Shown here one piece after another: positions 51,563 through 59,537 of a DNA stretch of 64,000 nucleotides. The notes beneath the pieces were generated by a model. The model worked only from the letters and a program-made list of their open reading frames with translations. It searched no databases and had not been told where the DNA came from. The stretch is from Flavobacterium soli DSM 19725. GTDB lineage: Bacteria > Bacteroidota > Bacteroidia > Flavobacteriales > Flavobacteriaceae. Position 1 is the first letter of the stretch. The number at the start of each line of letters is the position of its first letter. The DNA is taken from assembly GCF_000422705.1 (NCBI RefSeq), contig NZ_AUGO01000013.1, positions 62,001 to 126,000 on the forward strand, read 5' to 3'. Position numbers and translations under genes: made by a program.

Positions 51563-51754
51563 GTTTTGCACTTTTTAGAAAGAGTTATGGAATTTAGGGA
51601 TATTGTTATATTATTTTGAGAAAGAGCAATTGACCGCTTTTTTCTAAAAGTTTATATAAGAGACGCTAAGCCCATTTTAACAAAGTTTAACGCCATCTTT
51701 TTGCCTAAAAAGCTTAAAAAAGCGAACTTGTAATTAATTATAAAAATGTAAAAA

Positions 51755-52198
51755 ATGATAGTGATCGAAAAATTCAATCCAACTACAAAAATTGAAAGCC
51801 ATTTGCAAGAAGAAATTCTAGATTTTCTTTTTCATAATTTAGAAGAATATGGTGACCCAAAAAATGATATTGAGGAGGCCATAAAATATGCCTTGAGCGA
51901 TGAACCCAATAAAGGAGGTTTTGTGATTGCTGCAAAAATGGATTCGGAGATTGTGGGTGCGGTTGTGGTAAACGAAACAGGAATGAAGAAATATATTCCC
52001 GAAAATATCCTGGTCTATATTGCGACAGATTGTAACCAACGCGGAAAAGGAATTGGAAAACAGCTCATGATTGAAGCAATGGAAACCGCAATGGGAAGCA
52101 TCGCTTTGCATGTTGAACCTGATAATCCAGCCAAGAAGCTGTATGAAAAGCTAGGCTTTACTAACAAATACCTTGAAATGAGGTATTCAAAAAACTAA
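51755..52198 (+). CDS. GNAT N-acetyltransferase, paired with a racemase
   Basis: A 147-residue acetyltransferase with the acetyl-CoA motif VYIATDCNQRGKGIGKQLMIEAM and the C-terminal HVEPDNPAKKLYEKLGFTNKYLEMRYSK. The stop is 2 bases before the PLP racemase gene, so the two are made together. An amino acid or D-amino acid substrate is inferred from this pairing. Confidence 0.88.
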   Translation: MIVIEKFNPTTKIESHLQEEILDFLFHNLEEYGDPKNDIEEAIKYALSDEPNKGGFVIAAKMDSEIVGAVVVNETGMKKYIPENILVYIATDCNQRGKGIGKQLMIEAMETAMGSIALHVEPDNPAKKLYEKLGFTNKYLEMRYSKN

Positions 52199-52200
52199 AG

Positions 52201-53274
52201 ATGGCCTTTATAACTCTCGAAACACAAAAACTCAAAAAGAATTACCACTACCTAGATTCTTTTTTTAATGATCACGGTATAGAATGGTCCATTGTGACCA
52301 AAATGCTTTGCGGTAACAAGAAATACCTGCAAGAACTACTCGATTTGGGCATCAACCAATATTCAGATTCCAGGATAAGTAACTTGAAGATGATCAAGCT
52401 CTTGAAGCAGGATGCCGAAACCATCTATATCAAACCTCCTGCAAAGGGCGTGATCGAAGAAGTCATTACCTATGCCGATATCAGTATGAATACCGATTTT
52501 GAAACCATCCGGATGCTATCCGAAGAAGCTTTAAGGCAAAATAAAATCCATAAGATTATTATCATGATCGATCTGGGCGAACTTCGTGAAGGCGTGATGC
52601 GTGATGATTTTGTAGATTTTTATGCTACCGTTTTTCGAATGAAGAATATCGAAGTGGTGGGAATAGGAACCAATCTTTCCTGTCTATATGGCATTTTGCC
52701 CAATAACGACAAGTTGTTGCAACTTTGCCTTTATAAACAGCTCATTGAACTCAAGTTCAACGTGAAAATTCCCTATATTTCAGGTGGTTCTTCCGTTACC
52801 ATTCCGTTGATCGAGCAAAAACTTTTGCCAAAGGATGTAAATCATTTTAGGGTAGGGGAAACGCTCTTTATGGGTACCGATGTTTACAATAACAAAAAGT
52901 ATGATGAACTGGAAAACGATATTTTCAAGCTGTATGCCGAGATCATCGAATTATATGAGAAACCTCTAATTCCGTCTGGCGAAATGGGTCCGAATCTGGA
53001 AGGTGACACCGTTACTTTCAATCAGGAAAATGTAGGCAAGACGACCTATCGTGCCATTATTGACGTAGGTTTGCTTGATATCGACATCAAGCATTTTGAT
53101 CCAACGGATACCGAAATTAAATATGCCGGAGCGACTTCTGATATGGTGGTGCTCGATTTGGGTGAAAATCCAAAAGGCTACAAAGTGGGTGACCAGATCG
53201 AATTCACGATGGATTATATGGGAATCGTGAGGATCATGAACTCTAAATATATTGAGAAAAGGGTGTTGAATTAA
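52201..53274 (+). CDS. alanine/ornithine racemase family PLP enzyme
   Basis: The 357-residue protein has a fold-type III alanine-racemase-like barrel: the likely PLP lysine is Lys34 in WSIVTKMLCGN, followed by QYSDSRISNLKMIKLL, IMIDLGELREGV, GIGTNLSCLYG and ISGGSSVTIPLIEQ. The C-terminal part is a beta domain. Relatives include the clostridial ornithine racemase Orr and YhfX-like proteins. It probably interconverts L and D forms of an amino acid in the cytoplasm. Confidence 0.87.
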   Translation: MAFITLETQKLKKNYHYLDSFFNDHGIEWSIVTKMLCGNKKYLQELLDLGINQYSDSRISNLKMIKLLKQDAETIYIKPPAKGVIEEVITYADISMNTDFETIRMLSEEALRQNKIHKIIIMIDLGELREGVMRDDFVDFYATVFRMKNIEVVGIGTNLSCLYGILPNNDKLLQLCLYKQLIELKFNVKIPYISGGSSVTIPLIEQKLLPKDVNHFRVGETLFMGTDVYNNKKYDELENDIFKLYAEIIELYEKPLIPSGEMGPNLEGDTVTFNQENVGKTTYRAIIDVGLLDIDIKHFDPTDTEIKYAGATSDMVVLDLGENPKGYKVGDQIEFTMDYMGIVRIMNSKYIEKRVLN

Positions 53275-53292
53275 TTTTTTCTCCTAAAAAGC

Positions 53293-53325
53293 AAATCCCT
53301 TTCAGTTTTGAAAGGGATTTTTTTT
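53293..53325 (+). terminator. intrinsic terminator, hairpin copy 1 of 3
   Basis: Stem AAATCCCTTTCA / TGAAAGGGATTT, loop GTTT, then TTTTT. Nearly the same sequence recurs at 54847 and 62023. Confidence 0.92.
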
Positions 53326-53413
53326 ATGGCTTCTTATACTCAATCTATAGAAAGGCTACTTGATCAAGTAGCGAAAAACTAAAAAAAGAAAATAGCATTG
53401 TTGGCGAAATGCA

Positions 53414-54535
53414 TTAAGGCAAATAGTTATCTCTTCTTGTAAATTCACCAGAGATGATTTTTTCTACTGTTTTATCACGTTTGGTTTTTAGGAAAAGCAT
53501 ACCTATATTTACCTTAGTATCACTTTTGCTGTACTTGATGAGTTTCTCTTGCATGCGTTTTGAATTACAATAAAAATTATAATATTGTTTATTCCATTGC
53601 TGTTCATATTCACTAAGAAATGAAGCGTCTTGATGAGATAATGCTTTTTCGATGGCATTGGCTGCCATTACAGCGGATCTGAAAATAAATTTGTATCCTT
53701 CTCCAACAACTGGATTTACTTGCGAAACGGAGTCGCCAACACATATAAGATTATTGTAAAAAATCTTTGTTTTTACAGAAGTAATAGGCAGTATGCCACC
53801 CTCGGCATCATCATTGTCTTTTTCTACAATTGCTGCAATGTGCGGAATTGTAAGCATCTTGTTTAATCGTTTTTTCAATTCTTTCACTACCAGAATATCA
53901 AAAGAACCAAAACCTAATATCGCTCTGTTGTCCTTCATAGGAAACAGCCATCCATAGCCTCCTTCATAATGATTACCCAGATAGAGATGTGCTTCGTTAG
54001 TATTGCCTTTGTATTTAACATTAAACTCCACTCCAACAGCCACATCTGGTTCTTTCTCCTGCAATCCGCTTTTTTTGCTCAAAACTCCCGATAGTCCAGT
54101 TGCATCCACAAAATAAGTGGCAGAATAGGTGTTGCCTTTATTGTCTATTATTTCTGTTATGTTTCCCGTTGTATCTGAATTGTGTTTTTTAATGTACACT
54201 CCCGTTTCTATATCCACATACTCTTTATCAAGAGATTCTATAAGATGCTGATGCAGATAAGCCTTGTCCAATATGCTGGCTTTGGTACGTGCTGAATGTT
54301 TTACATTCTTGGAGTAGAGGGTCACTTTATTTATTTCAGTAGCCACCACATCCGGGGATAAATCAAATTCCTTGATGTCCATAAAACTACCCAGTGTTTT
54401 AAAAGAGAGGTTCAGCAAATCTGTTTTACGGTCCAGCAATAAGGTCTTTCTCTTTTTACGTCCCATCTCCCGGGCAAGCATGAGGCCTGCACCTCCGGCA
54501 CCCACTATAATTACATCATATTTTTTGTTTTCCAT
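53414..54535 (-). CDS. NAD(P)/FAD-dependent oxidoreductase, geranylgeranyl-reductase/cyclase-like
   Basis: A 373-residue flavoprotein: FAD motif DVIIVGAGGAGLMLAREMG (residues 7-25), TYFVDATGLSG, GYGWLFPMKDNRAILGFGS and ICVGDSVSQVNPVVGEGYKFIFRSAVMAANAI. The middle and last motifs match geranylgeranyl reductase, lycopene cyclase and halogenase-like monooxygenases. No carotenoid or secondary-metabolite genes adjoin, so the substrate is open. Confidence 0.85.
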   Translation of the reverse strand: MENKKYDVIIVGAGGAGLMLAREMGRKKRKTLLLDRKTDLLNLSFKTLGSFMDIKEFDLSPDVVATEINKVTLYSKNVKHSARTKASILDKAYLHQHLIESLDKEYVDIETGVYIKKHNSDTTGNITEIIDNKGNTYSATYFVDATGLSGVLSKKSGLQEKEPDVAVGVEFNVKYKGNTNEAHLYLGNHYEGGYGWLFPMKDNRAILGFGSFDILVVKELKKRLNKMLTIPHIAAIVEKDNDDAEGGILPITSVKTKIFYNNLICVGDSVSQVNPVVGEGYKFIFRSAVMAANAIEKALSHQDASFLSEYEQQWNKQYYNFYCNSKRMQEKLIKYSKSDTKVNIGMLFLKTKRDKTVEKIISGEFTRRDNYLP

Positions 54536-54610
54536 TTTATGCTCAAGGTTTTTGTTTTTGCTTATTTTGGTGATTTGTCTATTTTGATGCTCTATTCCTT
54601 TTCGGTAACA

Positions 54611-54715
54611 CTAGTCCTCCATCATTTCTTTTAACCTCAAAACCGAACCTTTATCTCTTCCAAGTAATGACGTCAGCAAAGGCTTTTGCTTTTCATTATT
54701 AGGATAGATTGTCAT
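54611..54715 (-). CDS. possible 34-residue small protein
   Basis: A short minus-strand frame starting MTIYPNNEKQKPLLTSLLG and ending KEMMED. An AGAGGAA stretch lies 6 bases before the ATG, and a TATTTTTG box lies at 54749-54756. The opening MTIYPNxExQ recalls DUF2683-like antitoxin-type small proteins, but no toxin is next to it. It may be a gene remnant. Confidence 0.3.
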   Translation of the reverse strand: MTIYPNNEKQKPLLTSLLGRDKGSVLRLKEMMED

Positions 54716-54846
54716 GCTGTTCCTCTTCTTTAATTGAAGCGATGTCTACAAAAATATAAAAAAACATCAAGCACAGGCTTAGGTGAAGTTCTAAAAGAGT
54801 GCAGTTTATGTTTTTGGGCTTGGCGAAGTGGGGGATATCCTTCATA

Positions 54847-54885
54847 AAAGCAAAATCCCTTTCAGTTTTGAAAGGGATTTTTATC
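54847..54885. terminator. terminator hairpin copy 2 of 3
   Basis: AAATCCCTTTCA / TGAAAGGGATTT with loop GTTT, preceded by AAAGCA as in copies 1 and 3. It lies between two minus-strand genes, so here it reads in the opposite direction to transcription or works on both strands. Confidence 0.8.
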
Positions 54886-54950
54886 ATAGAATGCGATCGG
54901 TTTTCAGTTTTCAGTTAATGATTTGTTATTGACATGGTACGAGAAATATT

Positions 54951-55862
54951 TTACTCTATTCCCATTTTATTTTGAGTGCAGTCAAAAAACAAATTATTGT
55001 TTAAAAATATTTTGTTGCCCAGCATTCCTGTCATTCCCGAAAATTTCATCATTGCATATTGAGCTTGCGAAAAACCCTCTATGTAAGTAATATTATTTAA
55101 TGGTATATCATGGCTAGAGATTTGTATTTTTCGATTGCATTTTGCTGTATATGCAGTTAATACTTTATTCCAAGATTGTGATTTTTCGATGATAATTTTT
55201 GAATTGGGTAGTTTCAATTTTCCCCAAACTTCTTTGTTAGATAATAATTCATAGGCACTTGTTCCTGAGTCGAACAAAAACTTTTCATCCTTTCCATTTA
55301 ACAAACCCTTGAAAATTATTTTTCTTTTTTTGAATTTGAAATCAAAGAGTTTAGTTTGAAATTGTGTTGGTACTTTTGATAGATTTAGCACCATATAATT
55401 TTCTTTGAAATTGAGGAGTGTCTTTCTGTCTTCCAAAATATCTGCCCCAATTGTACCAATTATTTGTAGTGTATCTTCATCATTGTCATCCCCAAGATTA
55501 TAAATTTTGAATTTGTTGGATGCAATTTTTGTTTTACCTATATAGAATGAGGTTTTTGCATGTTCTTTAGTTATGGATATTTGAGGAATGCTCTTAATTG
55601 ATTTGGAATAGAAAATTGTATAGGGCGAACCTGTATCAAATTGTAAATAATAAGTTGCTGTATCGGCTTCAAAATGTATGGGTAGCAACAACACATTTTT
55701 TGCTTTGCCTAACCATGTAAGTGGAACGAAACCACTTTCATTTTTTACTGTTAAATAATTTTTTTCAGGAGTAAATTTTTGGTCAAAATAAATATAGCCA
55801 CCCACTACAGCCAAAACTAAAACAACCAAAATGGTCAATACAATTTTCTTTAAAACTTTCAT
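54951..55862 (-). CDS. membrane-anchored aspartyl-protease-like protein
   Basis: From ATG 55862 the protein has 303 residues: an N-terminal membrane helix (KIVLTILVVLVLAVVGGYIYF) and two retropepsin-like lobes, with YLQFDTGSPYTIF (Asp76) and KFLFDSGTSAYELL (Asp198). Each lobe ends in a hydrophobic G[AN] motif (IGTIGADILE and TGMLGNKIF). This matches two-lobed aspartyl-protease-like proteins of Bacteroidota. It probably faces the periplasm. The target is unknown. The frame could start at 55898, but 55862 gives a proper anchor. Confidence 0.85.
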   Translation of the reverse strand: MKVLKKIVLTILVVLVLAVVGGYIYFDQKFTPEKNYLTVKNESGFVPLTWLGKAKNVLLLPIHFEADTATYYLQFDTGSPYTIFYSKSIKSIPQISITKEHAKTSFYIGKTKIASNKFKIYNLGDDNDEDTLQIIGTIGADILEDRKTLLNFKENYMVLNLSKVPTQFQTKLFDFKFKKRKIIFKGLLNGKDEKFLFDSGTSAYELLSNKEVWGKLKLPNSKIIIEKSQSWNKVLTAYTAKCNRKIQISSHDIPLNNITYIEGFSQAQYAMMKFSGMTGMLGNKIFLNNNLFFDCTQNKMGIE

Positions 55863-55948
55863 TATATTTTTTTTGCAAATTTCTGTTTTGGGAAACAATT
55901 TCTTTGCAAAAGTAATACGTCAATTTTACGTCAATTTGCTGACAACAC

Positions 55949-56488
55949 CTATAAGTAATTGATTTTTAAATTTTTATGCAAATCATTTATTTTGTTTAAA
56001 CTAATTCCGTTTGCAATAACAACCACTAATTTCAAACCAAGAATTAGAAATAACGGGATTAAAAAAAGTGGAAAACGGATTGATAATCCTTTTTGGATAA
56101 ACGGACTTGCGATTAGAGAAACCGCCAATATGGAGGATATAAGTATTTGAACACTAACGATACTTTTTCCAAGTTCTTTGTTTTTAGCGTCCTTTGTTTT
56201 GTATGTCAAAATCAATGGAAATATAACTCCACCAAAAGGAATTATCAGTCCTAATAAACTAGAAAAGTTAATCAGTTTTGCCCTGTCAAGTTTTGTGATT
56301 TCTTTTTTAGGAATAAGATTTTCAGTCTCAGTTTCAAAAACACTTGCGAGAGCCTTCAATGTAAAACCTTTTGGAATATTTCCAGCCTCAATTCTTTGAA
56401 TTGTCCTTAACGAAAGTCCACTTTTTTCAGCAAGTTCGGTTTGAGTTAAGTTTTTTTCTTCTCTTAATTCTTGTACTATTGATTTCAT
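55949..56488 (-). CDS. XRE-family HTH regulator fused to membrane segments
   Basis: In 179 residues, an XRE helix-turn-helix (VQELREEKNLTQTELAEKSGLSLRTIQRIEAGNIPKGFTLKALASVF, 5-51) is followed by three membrane segments (LINFSSLLGLIIPFGGVIFPLIL, ISSILAVSLIASPFI, FPLFLIPLFLILGLKLVVVI) of DUF4870-like character. A membrane-tethered regulator could respond to envelope or lipid state. It lies at the edge of the cassette-like region. Confidence 0.85.
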   Translation of the reverse strand: MKSIVQELREEKNLTQTELAEKSGLSLRTIQRIEAGNIPKGFTLKALASVFETETENLIPKKEITKLDRAKLINFSSLLGLIIPFGGVIFPLILTYKTKDAKNKELGKSIVSVQILISSILAVSLIASPFIQKGLSIRFPLFLIPLFLILGLKLVVVIANGISLNKINDLHKNLKINYL

Positions 56489-56518
56489 TGTCTTTTTGGT
56501 TGCGGTCTGATAGATTTT

Positions 56519-56541
56519 CTGCTAATTGTTGTGGATATAGG
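56519..56541 (+). repeat. recurring intergenic motif, copy 1
   Basis: GCTAATTGTTGTGGATAT, 17 bases after the RDD gene stop in its sense direction (TATCCACAACAATTAGC). Confidence 0.6.
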
Positions 56542-56557
56542 TGTGATTGGATTTTTT

Positions 56558-56971
56558 TTAATCTTTCGTATCGATCACGATTGTTTTTGCCCACATATCT
56601 CCAAGGCGTTGATGTTTTTCCGAATTCTTAATCGCAATAATTGCAGGTATCCCATAGAATAGAATATCAATGGGATCCAACAAGTGTCTTTTTAAAGCTT
56701 GCATAAATCCAATATTCATCCCTTTAAGTGTTACTACTTTTAAATCCAAACAATGATGACCAAGTGTTGCTCCATTAAAGAATTCAATCAGTATGAAGTA
56801 AACAAGCCAGATAATAAAAAGAGGTAATGCAAGAAAGCCATTTACAGTTTTTCCACCTTCAAGATTAGCTGTTCCAAAAATGCTTATGTAAGTACTAAAA
56901 AATAACAGATAAATTCCATAATCAATTAGGGTTGCGGAGATTCGTTTTGTTAGATTCGTTTTATACACCAT
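56558..56971 (-). CDS. RDD family membrane protein, copy 1
   Basis: A 137-residue protein with three membrane segments: ISATLIDYGIYLLFFSTYISIF, LALPLFIIWLVYFILIEFF and IDILFYGIPAIIAI. The RDD signature is NGATLGHHCLDLKVVTLKG and HQRLGDMWAKTIVID closes the protein. RDD proteins may be ion exchangers or transporters; the role here is unknown. It differs from copy 2 (57800-58252) at seven residues and lacks that copy's 13-residue tail. Confidence 0.9.
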   Translation of the reverse strand: MVYKTNLTKRISATLIDYGIYLLFFSTYISIFGTANLEGGKTVNGFLALPLFIIWLVYFILIEFFNGATLGHHCLDLKVVTLKGMNIGFMQALKRHLLDPIDILFYGIPAIIAIKNSEKHQRLGDMWAKTIVIDTKD

Positions 56972-57120
56972 TCTTTATATTTTATTTTGAAAAAAGTTAG
57001 AACTGTTTATTCCGGTTTTTCAACGTTTTGGCTTTGTGAAGGCTTTTTTTACAATGTATTGAAAAAGGGTAGAGTTGATTTTGTTTGTGGGCACGGTTTA
57101 CAAAACCGCGCGAACTATTG
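56560..57120. repeat. direct duplication, left copy
   Basis: About 560 bp, covering nearly the whole RDD gene and its upstream region, matches 57841-58400 at a constant offset of 1281 bp with scattered substitutions. The only visible length change is 2 bases at the far end, inside the recurring motif. Confidence 0.92.
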
Positions 57121-57130
57121 TGGATATCCG
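57109..57130 (+). repeat. recurring intergenic motif, copy 2
   Basis: CGCGAACTATTGTGGATATCCG, 28 bases after the stop of the 57158 gene in its sense direction, at the end of the left duplication copy. Confidence 0.65.
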
Positions 57131-57157
57131 AGCCGTCGGGTTCTACTTAAAATTTTA

Positions 57158-57706
57158 TTATCGAAATTTAGCATTTATAATTCGTGTCAATTCGTTGCCT
57201 AATTTCTTTGCGTTTTCTGCATTTGCATTGTCCATTTGAAATTTTAAGATAGGAGTTTCTTTATTTTGGGCTTGAAGAAAATGAGTGACAATAATAAAGT
57301 CCGAGCCTTTTGTTTCCCTACGTCTTATTTTCATTACTTCTATTTTCATTTTTACTTTTATACTTCCGTTCAAATGAATGGTTTTTAATTTAAGGTTGTG
57401 TCGAAATGAAATAATGCCGTCTCTAATTTTAATTCCATCGTTAGCCTGGCGTATTAAAGTTAGGATTGATAAAACCAATAAAAATAATCCCAATATAAGT
57501 CCGATATATTTTGAAACTTCGGTTGAGGTCTTGCTATAGGGAACAACAATTAAAAATATACCTCCCAATAAAAAAAACAGCATTCCCAAAGTTGATTTGT
57601 CGCTTAAGCGAATTTTATGTTTTATTACTAGAACTTTGTCATCTGCCAAAATTTTTAAAAAGGCTTGGTCTGCAATTTTTATTATGTCATCGTTAATTTT
57701 TGTCAA
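57158..57706 (-). CDS. two-helix membrane protein of unknown function
   Basis: The 182-residue protein has two adjacent membrane helices (LGMLFFLLGGIFLIVVPY and YIGLILGLFLLVLSILTLI, about 40-85) between a charged N-terminal segment and a soluble beta-rich C-terminal domain (IRDGIISFRHNLKLKTIHLNGSIKVKMKIEV). The layout recalls bacterial PH-domain-like membrane proteins. No family was recognised. It lies between the two duplicated RDD genes. Confidence 0.7.
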   Translation of the reverse strand: MTKINDDIIKIADQAFLKILADDKVLVIKHKIRLSDKSTLGMLFFLLGGIFLIVVPYSKTSTEVSKYIGLILGLFLLVLSILTLIRQANDGIKIRDGIISFRHNLKLKTIHLNGSIKVKMKIEVMKIRRRETKGSDFIIVTHFLQAQNKETPILKFQMDNANAENAKKLGNELTRIINAKFR

Positions 57707-57799
57707 TGTTTCTGTTGTTTAGCTGATAAAAGAAGTGGCGGTGTTTCGGGTCGATTCTCCTTACCGAACGGGAACGAAGTTATGAAAAATAAACGTTGT

Positions 57800-58252
57800 T
57801 TAATTCTCTTTGACTTCAATTGATTGGTTAATATTTTTTAAATCTTTCGTGTCGACTACGATTGTTTTTGCCCACATATCCCCAAGTCGTTGATGTTTTT
57901 CCGAATTTTTAATCGCAATAATTGCAGGTATCCCGTAGAATAGAATATCAATGGGATCCAACAAGTGTCTTTTTAAAGCTTGCGTAAATTCAATATTCAT
58001 CCCTTTTAATGTTACTACTTTTAAATCCAAACAATGATGGCCAAGTGTTGCTCCATTAAAGAATTCAATCAGTATAAAGTAAACAAACCAGATAATAAAA
58101 AGAGGCAATGCAAGAAAGCCATTTACAGTTTTTCCACCTTCAAGATTAGCTGTTCCAAAAAGGCTTATGTAAGTAATAAAAAATAACAGATAAATTCCAT
58201 AATCAATCAGGGTTGCGAAGATTCGTTTTGTTAGATTCGTTTTATACACCAT
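57800..58252 (-). CDS. RDD family membrane protein, copy 2
   Basis: A 150-residue near-twin of copy 1, with changes at residues 12, 26, 31, 56, 88, 90 and 132 and an extra tail LKNINQSIEVKEN. The tail lies outside the duplicated segment, which ends at 57841, so the copy break changed the C terminus. Both copies keep an open frame, which suggests both are or were functional. Confidence 0.9.
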   Translation of the reverse strand: MVYKTNLTKRIFATLIDYGIYLLFFITYISLFGTANLEGGKTVNGFLALPLFIIWFVYFILIEFFNGATLGHHCLDLKVVTLKGMNIEFTQALKRHLLDPIDILFYGIPAIIAIKNSEKHQRLGDMWAKTIVVDTKDLKNINQSIEVKEN

Positions 58253-58400
58253 TCTTTATATTTTATTTTGAAAAAAGTTAGAACTGTTTATTCCGGTTTT
58301 TCAACGTTTTGGCTTTGTGAAGGCTTTTTTTATAATGTATTGAAAAAGGGTAGAGTTGATTTTGTTTGTGGGCACTATTTGCGAAACCGCTAACTGTTGT
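57841..58400. repeat. direct duplication, right copy
   Basis: Partner of 56560-57120. Its far end runs into the motif CGCTAACTGTTGT, as the left copy runs into its own motif. Confidence 0.92.
58389..58400 (+). repeat. recurring intergenic motif, copy 3 (short)
   Basis: GCTAACTGTTGT, 8 bases after the stop of the AlbA_2 gene in its sense direction; the GGATATCC part is missing. Confidence 0.5.
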
Positions 58401-58408
58401 TCTAACTC

Positions 58409-59434
58409 TTACCTTTTCAATAAATCTTTCAATAAATTTTCTCTCGTAGTACCGAGTTCTTTTTGTTTGTCAGAAGCGAGAGTGTTTTCTTTTTTAGAAG
58501 TGATTAATGCTAATGGATTTTCAGCAGGAATTCCTTGAATATTGAAATTAAGTTTGTATTCTGAAAATTTCAGAGGCGATTGTTTGCCTCCGAAATGCAA
58601 AACCAAATCCATTTCACCATTAGGTAAATCTCCAATGTTGAAAAGCAACTTTTGAGATGTGATGTCCGGTGCTCCAAAATGAAGTATTCTGATAGCATCA
58701 TTTTTAAATTGATGCCCAGCCATATCATAGTGCCGCCTTATATTTGGATTAGCTGACGTGGCGCCTTCAAAAATAGCTGAACTAATAACTCGATATGTAA
58801 TGTCATACTCATTTTGTAATTCAGAAAAATTGAATGTCAAAATTGAGATGTCCAAAAAGTTTCGGCCGTCAGGGTAATTTCCAAACCGATCTAAATTTAT
58901 ATACGCTTCGATATTCGGATACGAGATTTTTTTGAACAAAGCCTCAATTAAGTAATGTGGTGCTGGTTTTGTTTGACCATCAAGCCTCGCCCAATATGTA
59001 TTTTTGTATTGATGTGGTGAATAATTGCTTCTTTGAATTTCAAAAACGTAAAGATAGCTCCCGTTATCTTCAATAATTTTTACATTAATTCCAATTGGCA
59101 ATGGAGCAATTGAATCTGAAATTTTGCTTATCAACATATCCTTATCTAGCAATTGATCAACTAGAGATAATGCACCTTGAAATAAAATTTGATCACCATT
59201 TTTTACCCCGAGTGGAGCGCCCCAAATTAATATGCCACCTTCTGAGTTTAAAAATGCACAGAGACCTCGAATAACACCTTCTAAATTTTTATTGAAGTTT
59301 CCAAATTGAGCGTGAAAAGCTTTAAATTCTATTTTAGTTGATTCTTCTTTTGCAGTAGCAAAGTAGTTGGTAATATCAGTAATTATAAGATCTTCTAAGT
59401 TTTTCGCGAAATATGTTTCTGAGAAATTCATCAT
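58409..59434 (-). CDS. AlbA_2 / Schlafen-type putative nucleic-acid-binding protein
   Basis: The 341-residue protein has an N-terminal AlbA_2 (Schlafen, formerly AAA_4) domain: ATAKEESTKIEFKAFHAQFGN, VIRGLCAFLNSEGGILIWGAP, APLPIGINVKIIEDNGSYLYVFEIQRSNYSPHQYKNTYWARLDGQTKPAPHYLIE. The C-terminal half is unassigned and beta-rich. Such domains bind or cut RNA or DNA and occur in regulators and defence proteins. It sits between recurring-motif copies and next to a two-component pair. Confidence 0.85.
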   Translation of the reverse strand: MMNFSETYFAKNLEDLIITDITNYFATAKEESTKIEFKAFHAQFGNFNKNLEGVIRGLCAFLNSEGGILIWGAPLGVKNGDQILFQGALSLVDQLLDKDMLISKISDSIAPLPIGINVKIIEDNGSYLYVFEIQRSNYSPHQYKNTYWARLDGQTKPAPHYLIEALFKKISYPNIEAYINLDRFGNYPDGRNFLDISILTFNFSELQNEYDITYRVISSAIFEGATSANPNIRRHYDMAGHQFKNDAIRILHFGAPDITSQKLLFNIGDLPNGEMDLVLHFGGKQSPLKFSEYKLNFNIQGIPAENPLALITSKKENTLASDKQKELGTTRENLLKDLLKR

Positions 59435-59459
59435 ATTTAAAATTCATTATTTGGTTAAG

Positions 59460-59500
59460 AATAGCAGATAACGTTTTGCGCTAACTGTTGTGGATATCCG
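59460..59500 (+). repeat. recurring intergenic motif, copy 4
   Basis: GCGCTAACTGTTGTGGATATCCG at 59478-59500 preceded by AACGTTTTG; a related phrase GTTGTGCAACGCTGTTGG follows at 59511-59528. It fills the gap between the kinase and AlbA_2 genes. Confidence 0.7.
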
Positions 59501-59537
59501 GGCGAGTGGGGTTGTGCAACGCTGTTGGAAGCAGTGC

